Source: CAZKUN01 sp964555935 (GTDB lineage: Bacteria > Armatimonadota > Zipacnadia > Zipacnadales > VGFC01). Taken from it: 64,000 nt of DNA. Positions 7,583 to 16,785 of the stretch are shown one piece after another. The position numbers and the translations under genes are program-made. The notes beneath the pieces were generated by a model that saw only the letters and a program-made list of their open reading frames with translations, made no database searches and was not told the DNA's origin. Numbering within the stretch: position 1 is the stretch's first letter; every line of letters starts with the position of its first letter. The stretch is from assembly GCA_964555935.1 (NCBI GenBank), contig CAZKUN010000007.1:23699-87698 (forward strand). Reading direction: 5' to 3'.

Positions 7583-10500
7583 TTACCTGGTCACGACCTC
7601 AATCTCCGATAGCCACATCAGGTCCGGCCGGTCCTTCGACCCCTTGCCGGCGGGCTGTAGAATCCGCACCCGCCTTACTGGGTCGCCCGGTAGCTGTATC
7701 GTCACCAGCCCAGCTTCCCCACCCGCCCCAAACGTCTGCCCTGCCACGGCGGCCCAGGCATCGTCGCGCGGCGCCTCGGCGACAAGTTGCCGCGGCACGT
7801 GCAGTGTCTTCCCATCTAGCCCCGCCCACAGACGGATCTGCGTCACCCGCGTCGGCGCCGGGAAGCGCAACTCGATCCAGTGCGCGCCCTGGTGCTCGTT
7901 CGACGCCCACGCCACCTTCGTCCAGTCAGGGGTCTTTGGGTTGATCTTCCCGTCGGTCAGCACGGTCGGCGTGTAGCCGCCGAAGTTGCCCTCAACGACG
8001 ACGATGGTGCCCTGTGGCATCTTGCCGGTGGTCGCTTTGTACTGCTTGGGGCCAGTGGTGACGCGGGGCGCGCTGAGGGCGACCAATTCAGTCAACCGTG
8101 ACGCGCGCTGGGGGGGGCGAGCCTTGGCCTCCACGCACGCCTTCGCCAATTCGGTGTGGAAGCGCAGATCCTCGGCGTCTCGCCGGGCGCGCTCAGTGTC
8201 CGCGCCCCAGTCCGTGCCCTGCACGATCTGGTCCATTTCGTCAAGAGCCGCGAACCGCGCGTCCCAGTCGAGCTGGTCAAATCGTGCGTCCGCCCCGCCG
8301 CCGATCTGGGCGCACAGTTCAACCAGACGCTCCGCCTCCGCGCTCGTGCCGGCGAGCGGACGTGGTTCGCCGCCGCCCTCGAATCCTGGACGCGATAGCA
8401 GCCCGTCTTCCGGGGCCTCCGCCAGCGCGACATGCACGTCATCGAAATACGCGGTGCCCGTGTGTCCACCACGGAACAGCACGTAGACGTTGATGTTGCG
8501 GATTGGTTTCTCGGGCGCGATGGCGATCTCGCCGCGCTCCCAATCATGCGTCCCGGTGGCAAACTCGATCGTCTGCCCGTAGATCGCCGTGCCGTCGGTG
8601 TAGTAGCAGTCCACGTAGACGGCGTAATTGTTGTTCGGATCGCCGGTTACGCCCTCGGCTTTGCTCCACGCGGACACAACGATATCGCGAGGCTCCTCGT
8701 GGTTGACCGTCACGGTCTGCGTGGCCCCCGCCGCGCCCGCCTCGTCCTTCTCCACGCGCAGGCAGTGGTCGCTGCCACGCCCTGGCGACCCAATGCTCGC
8801 GCCGGCGCGGTATGGGGCCCATGGCGCGAGTTGCTCGCGGCCCTCGCGGCACGCGGACACGTAGGCGTTGCGACGCTTGGCGACATCCGCAGCGCGACGC
8901 AGCGCCGCGCGGGCCTGGGGGATGGGGTAACCGACAGCCCAGACCTGAAGGTCCTCGCCGGTCATCTCAGTGGCGAGCGTCCCTGCGATACGCTCGACGC
9001 GGCCGGTCAGCAGCTCCACGCCTAGCAGAGGCGGCTTCGGATCCGCCTCGCCGCGGTACGGGATGTCGTCTAAGACAACGCGCTGGGCCTGCGCCTCCGC
9101 CACGTCTGCCCTGGGATCCGTGGAAAGCGTGAGGTACTGCAAGTGCTCCTCCGCCAGATCGCTGCCGGTTGAGATGTAGTGGGGCGCTTCCATCGGTCCG
9201 AATGACTCCACGAACGCATCGCCCTCGGTGATCTGGCCAATTGGCACGGCGTCCCAACTCGCTACGAGGAGTTCTCTCGCCACCGGCATGTATCGCCTGA
9301 AGAGCGCTCGGTCGCGGTCGTACCACTCCGGATGCACCCAGTAACTAGAGCCTGGATTCGCGCCCGACGGGGTGATGTCGAAGAACCCGAAGAGAATCGC
9401 GTATGCGGTGCATCGGCGCATGTATGTCTCGAGCTGCGCCTGCGTGATCTGGTCGAAGTCGCCCTTCACGAGTGTGCAGAATGGCTTTGAGCCAAGCAAC
9501 CCGCGAATCAGCCGACACGTGTCGCGCCGCAGGTAGATGCTCATCTCCGCGCCCGGGACGTCGATGTACGGGCCAACGAACGGGAACGAGGCGAGGCTTG
9601 AGTCGTTGAGCATCGTCTTCTTTCGCACCGGCGTCAGCCCCGGTATGTTGAGCTGTTCGTGGATGTGACGAGCCCACTCGACGCTGCTCCACAGGTTGTA
9701 GTTGACCGGGCGGCCAAGCGTCCCGTCCCACAGCAGCAGATGGTCAGCCGCCCTCAAGTGCTCGGGCGCGTAATCCAGCCCGGCGGCGATGCCGTCGTAG
9801 TAGACGCCATCGATCCCCGCTGGCCATTCCTCCGCGTTGACGCGCGCCAGGAGTCGATCAGCCATCGCCTTACCGTACGGGAGGTCGGGATCGACACACG
9901 CCTGACAGAAGAAGTCGCCATACGTCCGCTCCGCCCGGTAGGCGATTCTTCCCTCCGCCGTCTGGATCCCGCAGGTCTCCCACGTGCCCTCAAGGCCCGT
10001 ATGGCCCTTGGCGACCACCTCGAATGCGGCGACGACATCCTCGTATGACGGTTGCGGCTCCGAGCCGCGCTCGTATCCATCGACATTCGCGAACTCGCCC
10101 GCGCAGTGGAAGTAGACGAAGGTCTCAGCGCCGAGATTATCGTCAAACGACGCGTTGGCTCCACCCTCCTGGAATCCGAAGCCGAACTCGTCGACATTCT
10201 GGATCTTGCCCAGGTCGGCGAACGGCATCCAACCGCCATAGTCGCGCCACCCGAGCGGACCCGATGCCGACCCGCCAACTCGGTTCGTCCGCGCTAGCGC
10301 CTCCCGCATCGACCGGCCCTCGGCCGCAGGCCCCGCCACGTATATCAGCTCAAACTCCGCCTCGCGGCTAGGGTCGGTGAACTCGCTCAGTGCCAGGTCG
10401 ACCTCCGCCGACAGTCGCGGAGAGTCGCCGCCGACCGCGGAGAATCGGACGAGCGCAAGTTGCCTCATATCCCTGGCAAGCGCCAGGTACTCGCCGCCCT

Positions 10501-10966
10501 TCTCCACGGCCCCCAGTGGATATGTCGAGTAGCGTCCGTATTCGGGCTTCTCAGCCTCATCATCGAAGTACGGCAGGCCTGGCAACCCGCGCAGAGCCGT
10601 CGTGTTCGACAGCGGCTCTTCCCCGAGCGGCGCCGCCGTATCGAGGTCGTGCATCCACGCCCACTCGCCCGGCGCGAGCGGCAGAGACAGCCGCACGGTG
10701 AGGCCCCGATCCACGCCCGAGGTGTCGGCCAGGCGGACGCGAATCTGGGTCGGCCGGCCAGCCGCTTCCTCGTCCGGCGGAGCGTAGATGACGGACAGAT
10801 CCAGCCCGCTCCCCTCCGGCGTGGCGCTGAGTTCGCCGCCATCGGTGAGCTTTGTCGCGGAGTCAGATATGCTGAACGCCTGCTGCTCGGCGACGTCGAC
10901 GATCGTCCACTCAAGGTCTGTCGGTTGCGCGAACGACGCCGTGGCAGCGAGTATCAGGCTGAACAT
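7583..10966 (-). CDS. Secreted glycoside-hydrolase-like protein with CBM-like and F5/8-type C-terminal domains
   Basis: A 1127-residue protein with a signal peptide (MFSLILAATASFAQ). The start at 10966 is supported by GGAGG (complement of 10972-10976) 5 bases upstream; an in-frame ATG at 10978 overlaps that SD. After a beta-rich N-terminal region, residues about 250-620 look like a TIM-barrel glycosidase core (ETFVYFHCAGEF, WPAGIDGVYYDGIAAGLDYA, LVKGDFDQITQAQLETYM). A jelly-roll module with QTVTVNHEEPRDIVVSAWSK and a TAYFDDVHVAL ending resembles CBM4/9/22-type domains. The last about 140 residues (ASNEHQGAHWIELRFPAPTR, VTQIRLWAGLDG, RRVRILQP) resemble a discoidin (F5/8 type C) domain. The polysaccharide substrate is unknown and no catalytic acids can be fixed. 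Confidence 0.7.
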   Translation of the reverse strand: MFSLILAATASFAQPTDLEWTIVDVAEQQAFSISDSATKLTDGGELSATPEGSGLDLSVIYAPPDEEAAGRPTQIRVRLADTSGVDRGLTVRLSLPLAPGEWAWMHDLDTAAPLGEEPLSNTTALRGLPGLPYFDDEAEKPEYGRYSTYPLGAVEKGGEYLALARDMRQLALVRFSAVGGDSPRLSAEVDLALSEFTDPSREAEFELIYVAGPAAEGRSMREALARTNRVGGSASGPLGWRDYGGWMPFADLGKIQNVDEFGFGFQEGGANASFDDNLGAETFVYFHCAGEFANVDGYERGSEPQPSYEDVVAAFEVVAKGHTGLEGTWETCGIQTAEGRIAYRAERTYGDFFCQACVDPDLPYGKAMADRLLARVNAEEWPAGIDGVYYDGIAAGLDYAPEHLRAADHLLLWDGTLGRPVNYNLWSSVEWARHIHEQLNIPGLTPVRKKTMLNDSSLASFPFVGPYIDVPGAEMSIYLRRDTCRLIRGLLGSKPFCTLVKGDFDQITQAQLETYMRRCTAYAILFGFFDITPSGANPGSSYWVHPEWYDRDRALFRRYMPVARELLVASWDAVPIGQITEGDAFVESFGPMEAPHYISTGSDLAEEHLQYLTLSTDPRADVAEAQAQRVVLDDIPYRGEADPKPPLLGVELLTGRVERIAGTLATEMTGEDLQVWAVGYPIPQARAALRRAADVAKRRNAYVSACREGREQLAPWAPYRAGASIGSPGRGSDHCLRVEKDEAGAAGATQTVTVNHEEPRDIVVSAWSKAEGVTGDPNNNYAVYVDCYYTDGTAIYGQTIEFATGTHDWERGEIAIAPEKPIRNINVYVLFRGGHTGTAYFDDVHVALAEAPEDGLLSRPGFEGGGEPRPLAGTSAEAERLVELCAQIGGGADARFDQLDWDARFAALDEMDQIVQGTDWGADTERARRDAEDLRFHTELAKACVEAKARPPQRASRLTELVALSAPRVTTGPKQYKATTGKMPQGTIVVVEGNFGGYTPTVLTDGKINPKTPDWTKVAWASNEHQGAHWIELRFPAPTRVTQIRLWAGLDGKTLHVPRQLVAEAPRDDAWAAVAGQTFGAGGEAGLVTIQLPGDPVRRVRILQPAGKGSKDRPDLMWLSEIEVVTR

Positions 10967-11087
10967 GAGCGCCTCCATTGGGGGGTGGATACCACTTCTC
11001 CCCCCGATTCCCATCGCCTCCTGTCATTCTCGTGCAGGCAAGGTGGGCGGCTCGCGTCGAATACTCAGGCCGTGTGAGGTGATCCAC

Positions 11088-13403
11088 GTGGACGGCATCG
11101 ACAGGACCTACCACTGCGACGTGCTCGTCATCGGTTCAGGCGTCTCCGGGTACTGCGCGGCGATCCAAGCCGGGCGCTGTGGCGCGAAGACGATCCTGAT
11201 CGAGAAGGACGAGGTGCTGGGCGGCAACTCGGGCCCGAATCTCGGCGTCGGAATAACCGGCGCGGACCGCTACAACGACTACGCGGGCGAGACGGGGATC
11301 ATCCAGGAGCTGCAGGAGGAGGGCTGCTGGATCGACGCGATCACCCACGTCTCTCCCGGCTCGATGGGCTACACGATCCACCGTCGGTTCGAGGCGGTCG
11401 TGCAAGAGCACCTAAAGCGCGCCGGCGTCACGATCCTCAAGCGCCACTGCGCCCGCCGACCGATCATGGATGGCGACCGCATCGCGGCGGTCGTCTGCGA
11501 GGACAGCGCGGCGTTCCAGACAGCGCGCATCGATGTGGGCGGCTTCGTCATCGAGGGCTCGGGCGACGGCGAGATCGCCGCGTTGGCGGGGGCGGAGTTC
11601 GACTTCGGCAGCGAATCGCGGGACGAGTTCGGCGAGCGTTCGGCTCCGGAGCAGCGGACGAACCAGGTCCAGGGCACGAGCCTCGTCGCCATCGCCCACC
11701 CCACGGGCCGCGACATCCGCTTCGTGCCGCCCGCCGGGACGCCCGAACACGTGCCGCGCGTCTGGCATGGGCGCATGTCGAGTTGGCTGAGTCACCATGA
11801 CGGATGGTTCGCGCCGGGCAAGGATCTGTTCTTCCTGTACGTTACCGAGACCGGCGGGCACATGGACACCGTGCGCGACGACGGCGACATCTACGAGATG
11901 CTCCTGAGGCAGCTCTGGGCCGAGTGGGACCACATCAAGAACGGTCCCCACGCCGAGGAGGCGCGCGAGTGGGATCTGCTCTGGGTCAGCCCCAAAGCCG
12001 GCAAGCGCGAGAGCCGCCGGTTCATGGGCGACTACGTGCTGACGCAGACGGATGTCGAAGACGGCGTCCGGTTCGCCGATGACATCACCTACGGGGGCCA
12101 CGATCTCGACGATCATATGCCGCTCGGCGAGGGCAGCAATATCTTCGCCCATAGCATCCCGCCGCTCTTTGGCGTGCCCTACCGCTGCTGCTATTCGCGT
12201 AACCTCAGCAACCTGTTCCTGGCGGGACGGCTGATCAGCGCCACTCACATCGCTCACTCCAGTACGCGCATCATGCGGACCGGCGCCGCGATCGGCCAGG
12301 CGGTCGGGCTCGCAGCCTCGCTTTGCCTGGAGCACCACTGCACTCCGCGCGCGCTCGACGAAGAGCACATCGACGAGTTGCAGCAATCACTCATCGCCCG
12401 CGACGCGACGATCCTCGGCGTGAGGCGTGAGGACAGCACGGATCTCGCGCGTTCCGCGACGGCTTCGGCGTCGAGCGAGGTCCGCTTCAACGACCAGGAG
12501 CCTGGCACGCTCGTGCCGCTGATCGCACGGGCGGGTGTGGTGCTGTGGGACTGGCCGGAGAATCTCAACACGGTCAGCCTGTTCCTCCGCAACGATTCCG
12601 ACCAAGCTCAAGAGCTGCGGCTGAGGATCCTGAGAGCGCGTCGCGAGGGCAAATGGATCGTGCCGGATGACTGGCACCAGTTCCATTGGAACGACCTGCG
12701 CGACGAGGCCTTCGCGGAGATTCACTCGGCGACTGCGGAGTTGCCCGCCGGACACCACGGCTGGTTCGAGATCGATCTCGCCAGTGTCGAGCTGGGCGAG
12801 AAAGACGCGGCGAGTGATGACGACCGGGTGCTGATCGCGCTGGACCAGAACGCCAACGTGTCCTGGGCTGTGGCAACGCGCCGGAGCGAGATCGCGACAA
12901 TGGTCGAGCACAGCCATCACCGCCCGCAGTGGGCATCGATGAACGCGATGGCGACGATGCGCCTCGACCCCGCGCCGTCGGTCGGCGAGGCGACGAATGC
13001 CATCAACGGCCACCACCGCCGCACCAGTCGAGCGCCGCTGAACATGTGGATGTCTGATCCCGAGGCCGGGCTGCCGCAAGAACTCATCCTGGAGTGGCCT
13101 GAGGCCCAGAGCTTCGATCAGGTCACGGTTACCTTCGACAACCTCGCGCGGCTCACGAGCGAGAACCCGTGGCACAGTGGGAGCCGCGTCGTGCCGTTCC
13201 TGGCGAAGGCGTATGACATCAGTGTCTGGGCGGATGGCGAGTGGGCGGAGGTCGTGAGTGAGGACGACAACTTCCACCGTCGGCGTACCCATCGGGTTGG
13301 TCCGATCCACGCGAGCAAGCTCCGGCTGCGCGTCCTGTCGACGCATGGCGAAGGGTTTGGCGCGAGGGTCTACGAACTGAGCGTGCATGATGCGCAGAAG
13401 TGA
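11088..13403 (+). CDS. FAD-dependent oxidoreductase with C-terminal beta domain
   Basis: About 771 residues from GTG at 11088, chosen because GAGGTG at 11076-11081 lies 6 bases upstream; a GTG at 11079 overlaps that SD. The Rossmann motif CDVLVIGSGVSGYCAAIQAG with the acidic strand end (TILIEKDEVLGGNSG) is the FAD-binding start of the FAD_oxidored family. A second FAD-contact region occurs at NLFLAGRLISATHIAHSSTR (near residues 375-395). The last about 350 residues are beta-rich, including a jelly-roll-like stretch near the end, and are not part of the catalytic core. The next gene, a UroD/MtaA-like protein, starts 14 bases after the stop, so the two are probably co-transcribed. The substrate is unknown. 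Confidence 0.8.
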   Translation: MDGIDRTYHCDVLVIGSGVSGYCAAIQAGRCGAKTILIEKDEVLGGNSGPNLGVGITGADRYNDYAGETGIIQELQEEGCWIDAITHVSPGSMGYTIHRRFEAVVQEHLKRAGVTILKRHCARRPIMDGDRIAAVVCEDSAAFQTARIDVGGFVIEGSGDGEIAALAGAEFDFGSESRDEFGERSAPEQRTNQVQGTSLVAIAHPTGRDIRFVPPAGTPEHVPRVWHGRMSSWLSHHDGWFAPGKDLFFLYVTETGGHMDTVRDDGDIYEMLLRQLWAEWDHIKNGPHAEEAREWDLLWVSPKAGKRESRRFMGDYVLTQTDVEDGVRFADDITYGGHDLDDHMPLGEGSNIFAHSIPPLFGVPYRCCYSRNLSNLFLAGRLISATHIAHSSTRIMRTGAAIGQAVGLAASLCLEHHCTPRALDEEHIDELQQSLIARDATILGVRREDSTDLARSATASASSEVRFNDQEPGTLVPLIARAGVVLWDWPENLNTVSLFLRNDSDQAQELRLRILRARREGKWIVPDDWHQFHWNDLRDEAFAEIHSATAELPAGHHGWFEIDLASVELGEKDAASDDDRVLIALDQNANVSWAVATRRSEIATMVEHSHHRPQWASMNAMATMRLDPAPSVGEATNAINGHHRRTSRAPLNMWMSDPEAGLPQELILEWPEAQSFDQVTVTFDNLARLTSENPWHSGSRVVPFLAKAYDISVWADGEWAEVVSEDDNFHRRRTHRVGPIHASKLRLRVLSTHGEGFGARVYELSVHDAQK

Positions 13404-13417
13404 TTGAGAGGCAAGCA

Positions 13418-14518
13418 ATGACATCACGCGAACGCATGATCACCGCCATGTTGAACGAGCAGCCGGACATGGTGCCCGTCGCGCCCGATACCTCGAACAT
13501 GATCCCCTCCCGGCTGACTGGGAAGCGGTTCTGGGACGTGTATCTCTACAAGGATCCGCCGCTGTGGCAGGCCTATATCCACACCTGCAAGCACTTCGGC
13601 TTCGACGGCTGGCTACCCAGCATCGGCGCGCAGACGCGCATGCAAAACGTCGCAATCGTTAAGCGTACCGATGAACGGATCGTCGTTCAGCCCTATTCCG
13701 AGGCGAACGGCAAGCGCGCCTGGGTCCCGCTGGTTCACGTTTACTACGTCGCCGACCCGCCGACCCACAACGTCCCTTGTGAGAGGATCGGCCTGCCGCG
13801 CGTGCCGGAGACTTGGGAGGACTTCGTCGACGAGTCGGAGGAGTTGACGGAGGAGGAAGCCCTGCGCGCCGCTAGAGAGTTGATGGGGGACGCGGGCGTA
13901 CTTGGGATGAATGTCGGCATCCCCGGCCTGCACGGGGAGGCGGGGATCTACGAGTATTACGATGACTACACGACCGTGAAGGACCGCGCGCTGGCGCACG
14001 AGCAGACCGTTGAGGAACGCGCGCGCCAGGTCTGTGAGATGGGGCCTGACTTCGTCTTCATCGGTTACTCGGGGTGTCTCACGTTCCAGACGCCGGAGAT
14101 GTTCCGAGACCTCGGCCTTCCGAGCCTTCAGATCATCACGCGCGTCGCGAAGGAGTATGGCCTCCCCAGCCAGATTCACTCCTGCGGGCCCGAGGCGGCG
14201 CTGGTGGAGATCGCCGCGAAGGAATCGGACCTCACGAACATCAACCCGCTTGAGCGCCCGCCAATGGGCGACTGCAAGCTCGATGAGATCAAACGCGACT
14301 TCGGCGCGGACATCAGCCTCATGGGCAACCTCCACACGACGGAGGTCATGCTCCACGGGACGCCCGATCTCGTGCGCGAAGAGAGCAAGTGGTGTCTCGA
14401 TGTCGCGGCTGAGGGTGGCGGGTTCATCCTCTCGACCGGCGACCAGTGCGGGCGCGATACTCCGGACGAGAACATCCATGCCATGATCGAGGTGGCGAGA
14501 GAGTGTGGGAAGTACTGA
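13418..14518 (+). CDS. UroD/MtaA-family protein (possible cobamide-type methyltransferase)
   Basis: A 366-residue member of the uroporphyrinogen decarboxylase superfamily (MTSRERMITAMLNEQPDMVP). GAGAGG at 13406-13411 lies 6 bases before the ATG. The Zn-type motif of the MtaA/CmuA methyltransferase branch is present: His and Cys in QIHSCGPEAA (about residue 253) and a later Cys in STGDQCGRDTP (about 345). True haem-pathway UroD has an Arg-rich N-terminal motif (MRQAGR) that is missing here, so a methyl-transfer role is more likely than haem synthesis. It forms a pair with the FAD oxidoreductase just upstream. No corrinoid protein is encoded nearby. Confidence 0.75.
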   Translation: MTSRERMITAMLNEQPDMVPVAPDTSNMIPSRLTGKRFWDVYLYKDPPLWQAYIHTCKHFGFDGWLPSIGAQTRMQNVAIVKRTDERIVVQPYSEANGKRAWVPLVHVYYVADPPTHNVPCERIGLPRVPETWEDFVDESEELTEEEALRAARELMGDAGVLGMNVGIPGLHGEAGIYEYYDDYTTVKDRALAHEQTVEERARQVCEMGPDFVFIGYSGCLTFQTPEMFRDLGLPSLQIITRVAKEYGLPSQIHSCGPEAALVEIAAKESDLTNINPLERPPMGDCKLDEIKRDFGADISLMGNLHTTEVMLHGTPDLVREESKWCLDVAAEGGGFILSTGDQCGRDTPDENIHAMIEVARECGKY

Positions 14519-14540
14519 CGGGGCGTAGGGCAAGAGAACT

Positions 14541-14570
14541 CCAGGCGCAGGCCGACCGGCCTGCGCCTGG
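14541..14570. terminator. Perfect GC-rich inverted repeat between convergent genes
   Basis: Two 13-base arms, CCAGGCGCAGGCC and GGCCTGCGCCTGG, pair perfectly around a GACC loop. The repeat lies between the stops of a plus-strand (14518) and a minus-strand (14604) gene, so it can fold in either transcript. No T-run follows on either side. Confidence 0.55.
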
Positions 14571-14603
14571 TCGATTCATGTGCCACGCGGAACGAGCGTT
14601 GGC

Positions 14604-15002
14604 TTAGAGCGCTTCGAGCGCCTTCTCCGGATCATCCACGCCCAGCACTGCCACGCCCTCCGCGGCCGTGGGCGAGACGCTGCAGTAGACGTAGTTGATG
14701 TTGATGTCCGCCGCCGTCAGCTTGGCCGCCAGATCGCCCAACGCGCCCGGCTCGTTGGGGATCTCGACCACGAGCACCTTCTGACGCGTCGGCGACATCC
14801 CCGCCTTCTTCAGCGCCTGATTGGCCTTCGTGATGCTATCGGTGATGATGCGCACGATTGCGGCGTCCGTGCCATCGGCCACCGAGATCCCGAGGATATT
14901 CGCGCCGGCCTTCTCGAGCGTTCGCGCCAGTCTCTCCAGCTCGCCCGGCTTATTCTCCAGCATGATCGTGAGCTGAGATGCGTACGGTCCCTTCGCGGGC
15001 AT
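14604..15002 (-). CDS. Double ACT-domain protein
   Basis: A 132-residue protein made almost entirely of two ACT domains: about 9-70 (LTIMLENKPGELERLARTLE) and about 75-130 (KVLVVEIPNEPGALGDLAAK). Each has the N-K/E-P-G-x-L signature of the amino-acid-binding loop. Free-standing ACT proteins sense amino acids or regulate biosynthetic enzymes; the ligand here is unknown. GGAGG 9 bases upstream supports the start. It lies 30 bases downstream of the CocE-type hydrolase gene on the same strand. Confidence 0.85.
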   Translation of the reverse strand: MPAKGPYASQLTIMLENKPGELERLARTLEKAGANILGISVADGTDAAIVRIITDSITKANQALKKAGMSPTRQKVLVVEIPNEPGALGDLAAKLTAADININYVYCSVSPTAAEGVAVLGVDDPEKALEAL

Positions 15003-15032
15003 AGAAGTCTCCCTCCTGGGTTGGCCCGACCG

Positions 15033-16700
15033 CTAATCGGCGATCGGCAATACGATCCGCGACGGCTGCGTGCTCGTGTGAATTAACGTCTGGCGCGCCA
15101 CGCGCAGTTCCGCGTCCATCAGGTCATTCGCGCCCGTGTTGTGGTTGCGGTCGAAGTCTGGGAAGTTGCTGCTGGTGATTTCCAGGCGGATGCGGTGCCC
15201 CTCGGCGAAGCGGATGGCCGTGGGAGTCATCCGGATGCGGAACTCGCACGCCTCGCCGGGGGTGAGCAGCTCCTCCACGTCATATCCGTTGCGGTGTCGC
15301 GCCCTGACCATGCCGTAGGAGACGTCCAGCGCGGGGCCGTCCGGGTCCTCGTCGACCAGTCGTACGAAGAAGTCCGTATCCGGCGCGCTCGACGCGGCGT
15401 GAAGCACTACCTCCGGGCATCCTGCGATCTCCAACGCCTCCGTCAGCGGGTCGGTCCGGTAGTTGATGATGTCTTGTCGATGGTCGAGTTGGCGCCGGTC
15501 GGACGCCCCCGCGAAGAGCGCCCGGTTCCAGAGCGTCGGCACGGGGTCGTTCGGATCGTAGTCGTACTCATCCGGAGGCTCATCGCCCGGCGCCTCGCTT
15601 GAGAGCCCCGCCTCGCCGCGCAAGTACAGCGTCGTCTCGTCCGGTTCTTCCGGCGGCCACGTGTCGGCATTCCGCCACTCGCCCGCGCCCATCACGAAGT
15701 ACCGCACTGCCGGCTCGCGGTCGATGCCGCTGTCGATTCCCTTCAGCCAGTGATCGAACCACTGGATTGTCATGCCGTCCTTGTCGATCGCCGCTTGCGG
15801 CCCATAGTCGATCTCGCCGACCTTCCGCGCGCCAAGGGATACGTGGTTCCACGGGCCGATGACGAGCTTGGTCTGTTCGCGGGCCAGAGCCGTGCGCCCG
15901 TTCTTCTGCATGCCCGGCAGGTGACCGACCGTCCCGCCGCAGTGATCGTACCAGCCACTGAAGTCGAGGTTCGGGACATCAATCTCAGCATGCGCCTCAT
16001 CGAACCGCCACGCCCGCCGGTTCGGCTCGCGCAACCAGCTCTCGGCTTGCTCAGCGAGGCGCTTTGGGAAGTACTTGCAGATGTCGATCCACGGCATGAA
16101 CCCCAGCCAGCGGCCGTGCTCCAGCTCCTCCCAGATCGCCGAGGCCTCCGCCGGGGCGTGTGGCGGCGGCAGCCCCTCGCGCTTGCGCAGATCCGGCGCG
16201 ATGGTCGTCATCCACCACCGGATGCGCCGACCGGGCCGGAACGCGCCGGGCCAGTCGACCTCTGTTAACTCCACCGGGATCGAGTTCGCGCACATCGCCT
16301 TCAGACTTGGGGGACGCAGCCGCGCCGCCTGCCACTGCATCCACGCGTTGTAGGAGACGCCCATCGTTCCGACATCCCCGTTGCAGTAGGGTTGATCCGC
16401 CAGCCACTCGATCGAGTCGTATCCGTCTTGTCCATCCAGCGTCTCCTCGCTGAAGATGGTGAACTCGCCGTCGGACGCATAGCGCCCGCGGGTGTCCTGG
16501 CTCACCACCACATACCCGGCCCGCACGTATCGCTCGAAGCCAGCCGCCGGCTTGCCGTAAGGCGTCCGCATGAGCAGGCCCGGGAATTGGCCCGGTGAAT
16601 CCGGTCGAAATACGTGCCCTCGCAGCACGACTCCATCTCGCATAGGCATCTCGACATCGGTCTCGGTGATGATCCCCAGCGCGCCGCTCGGCTGATCCAT
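15033..16700 (-). CDS. CocE/NonD family hydrolase (X-Pro dipeptidyl-peptidase-like, S15)
   Basis: A 555-residue alpha/beta hydrolase. The first about 330 residues hold the catalytic fold, with the conserved TPYGK region and the nucleophile elbow GVSYNAW (Ser116). An oxyanion-region sequence (GYVVVSQDTRGRYASDG) precedes it. The C-terminal about 200 residues form the jelly roll typical of the CocE/PepX_C family (VHAASSAPDTDFFVRLVDEDP, GHRIRLEITSSNFPDFDRN). No signal peptide is visible, so it probably acts in the cytoplasm on ester or amide substrates that cannot be named. A GGAGG sits 9 bases before the ATG. Confidence 0.85.
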   Translation of the reverse strand: MDQPSGALGIITETDVEMPMRDGVVLRGHVFRPDSPGQFPGLLMRTPYGKPAAGFERYVRAGYVVVSQDTRGRYASDGEFTIFSEETLDGQDGYDSIEWLADQPYCNGDVGTMGVSYNAWMQWQAARLRPPSLKAMCANSIPVELTEVDWPGAFRPGRRIRWWMTTIAPDLRKREGLPPPHAPAEASAIWEELEHGRWLGFMPWIDICKYFPKRLAEQAESWLREPNRRAWRFDEAHAEIDVPNLDFSGWYDHCGGTVGHLPGMQKNGRTALAREQTKLVIGPWNHVSLGARKVGEIDYGPQAAIDKDGMTIQWFDHWLKGIDSGIDREPAVRYFVMGAGEWRNADTWPPEEPDETTLYLRGEAGLSSEAPGDEPPDEYDYDPNDPVPTLWNRALFAGASDRRQLDHRQDIINYRTDPLTEALEIAGCPEVVLHAASSAPDTDFFVRLVDEDPDGPALDVSYGMVRARHRNGYDVEELLTPGEACEFRIRMTPTAIRFAEGHRIRLEITSSNFPDFDRNHNTGANDLMDAELRVARQTLIHTSTQPSRIVLPIAD

Positions 16701-16709
16701 GGTGGAGTC

Positions 16710-16759
16710 CCTCCCAGGAAAACGCAGACCGGGAGAGGCCTTCGATGGCCCCTCCCGGT
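16710..16759 (-). terminator. Probable terminator of ileS
   Basis: On the minus strand, 13-base arms (ACCGGGAGGGGCC and GGCCTCTCCCGGT, one G-U pair) flank a short loop, and the sequence continues CTGCGTTTTCC. It lies just after the ileS stop and before the CocE-type gene on the same strand. Confidence 0.6.
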
Positions 16760-16785
16760 GAACCTTCCGATGCGATCGAGCGCGC

